Below, piece after piece: positions 7,720 through 8,439 of a stretch of 8,439 nt of DNA. Position numbers and translations under genes: made by a program. Source of the DNA: an uncultured Bacteroides sp. (GTDB taxonomy: Bacteria > Bacteroidota > Bacteroidia > Bacteroidales > Bacteroidaceae); contig URWP01000115.1 in NCBI GenBank assembly GCA_900551645.1, positions 1 to 8,439 on the forward strand. Reading direction: 5' to 3'. Under the pieces are notes generated by a model, which was given only the letters and a program-made list of their open reading frames with translations, did no database searches and was not told the DNA's origin. The stretch's first letter is position 1. Each line of letters starts with the position of its first letter.

Positions 7720-8439
7720 ATGATGCTAAGCAAAAACAAAATCAAATATATCCGTTCACTGGAACTGAGGAAATTCAGAAAAGAAGAAAAAGCATTTCTG
7801 GCAGAAGGTCCCAAACTGGTCAGCGATTTGCTGGGACATTTTACATGCCAACTGTTGGTAGCGCTTCCCACCTGGCTGGCTGCCCACCCAGAAGTCTGCG
7901 CAGAAGAAATAATTGAAGCGACCGAAGAAGAGTTGACCCGAGCCAGCCTGTTGAAACATCCACAAGAGGTATTGGCAGTCTTCCGAATCCCGGAATATCC
8001 TACAGATACAACTCTACCTGCACAGACACTCTGTCTGGCTTTAGACGATGTACAGGATCCCGGGAATCTGGGAACCATTGTACGTATAGCCGACTGGTTT
8101 GGTATCCACGACATATTCTGTTCTACAGGAACAGCCGATGTCTATAACCCCAAATGCGTACAGGCTACCATGGGGGCATTGGCACGAGTACGTCTTCACT
8201 ACTGCCCGTTAGCAGACTTTCTGAGTTTGCTTGATAAAGATACTCCTGTGTTCGGGACTTTTCTGGATGGAGATAATCTATATTCCCAAAAATTAGCCGA
8301 CCGGGGAATCATTGTTATGGGAAATGAAGGGAACGGAATCAGCAACGAAATCCGTCAAAGAATCAACCGGCGGATACTTATCCCAAACTATCCTGCCGGA
8401 TGCGAAACCAGCGAATCGCTGAATGTAGCAGTAGCCACT
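7720..8439 (+). CDS. SpoU/TrmH-family RNA 2'-O-ribose methyltransferase, 3' end cut by window
   Basis: 240 residues are visible and the frame is still open at the last base. The N-terminal about 90 residues (LSKNKIKYIRSL, then FLAEGPKLVSDLL) form the RNA-binding L30e-like domain seen in this family. The C-terminal SPOUT domain shows all three motifs: motif 1 LDDVQDPGNLGTIVRIAD (from residue 108, with Asn116 and the conserved Arg122), motif 2 GNEGNGIS (201-208), and motif 3 IPNYPAGCETSESLNVAVA (221-239, with Ser233, Leu234 and Asn235). These form the trefoil knot that binds S-adenosylmethionine for ribose methylation of rRNA or tRNA. Relatives are about 245-260 residues, so only a few codons should be missing. 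The first of two adjacent ATGs (7720 and 7723) is taken as the start. It is transcribed divergently from tamL. The target nucleotide cannot be told, so no specific symbol (rlmB, trmH) is given. Confidence 0.9.
   Translation, partial: MMLSKNKIKYIRSLELRKFRKEEKAFLAEGPKLVSDLLGHFTCQLLVALPTWLAAHPEVCAEEIIEATEEELTRASLLKHPQEVLAVFRIPEYPTDTTLPAQTLCLALDDVQDPGNLGTIVRIADWFGIHDIFCSTGTADVYNPKCVQATMGALARVRLHYCPLADFLSLLDKDTPVFGTFLDGDNLYSQKLADRGIIVMGNEGNGISNEIRQRINRRILIPNYPAGCETSESLNVAVAT

Noticed and set aside
7491..7916. 141-codon + strand frame across the divergent promoter region
   Set aside because: It overlaps the tamL 5' end, the intergenic region and the methyltransferase gene, whose correct frame carries all SPOUT motifs.

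Overview
The window looks like chromosomal DNA from a member of the Bacteroidales, probably a Bacteroides-like genus. The evidence is an outer-membrane TamA-like lipoprotein of the Bacteroidota TamL type, start sites without clear Shine-Dalgarno sequences, and two promoter elements that fit the Bacteroidota -7 consensus TAnnTTTG. GC content is moderate throughout. I see no mobile elements, tRNA or rRNA genes, or CRISPR arrays.

Left half (1-4938, + strand): one tightly packed three-gene operon for an SMC-type complex of the MukBEF / MksBEF / Wadjet JetABC superfamily. It holds the C-terminal part of a kleisin-like (MksF/JetA-like) subunit, a complete MksE/JetB-like small subunit, and a complete 1217-aa SMC-like ATPase (MksB/JetC-like). 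The ATPase has an N-terminal Walker A, two long coiled-coil arms around a central hinge, and a C-terminal Walker B. Its C-motif, D-loop and H-switch differ from textbook SMC proteins. The operon ends at a strong hairpin terminator, and no MksG/JetD nuclease gene follows. Whether this is a chromosome-organising condensin or part of a plasmid-defence system cannot be settled from the window, because the operon's 5' side is cut off.

Middle (4939-5031): a convergent intergenic region with a long hairpin, A-tract on one side and T-tract on the other, that probably stops transcription from both directions.

Right half (5032-8439): a - strand pair made of tamL (Omp85/TamA-family lipoprotein for outer-membrane homeostasis) followed after 4 nt by a small 89-aa cytosolic protein resembling DUF6965. 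A divergent + strand gene encodes a SpoU/TrmH-family RNA 2'-O-methyltransferase and runs off the right edge only a few codons short of its expected end. The 98-bp divergent region carries a -7 box for each direction.

The SMC-like operon is the most notable part. The window otherwise looks like ordinary core genome.
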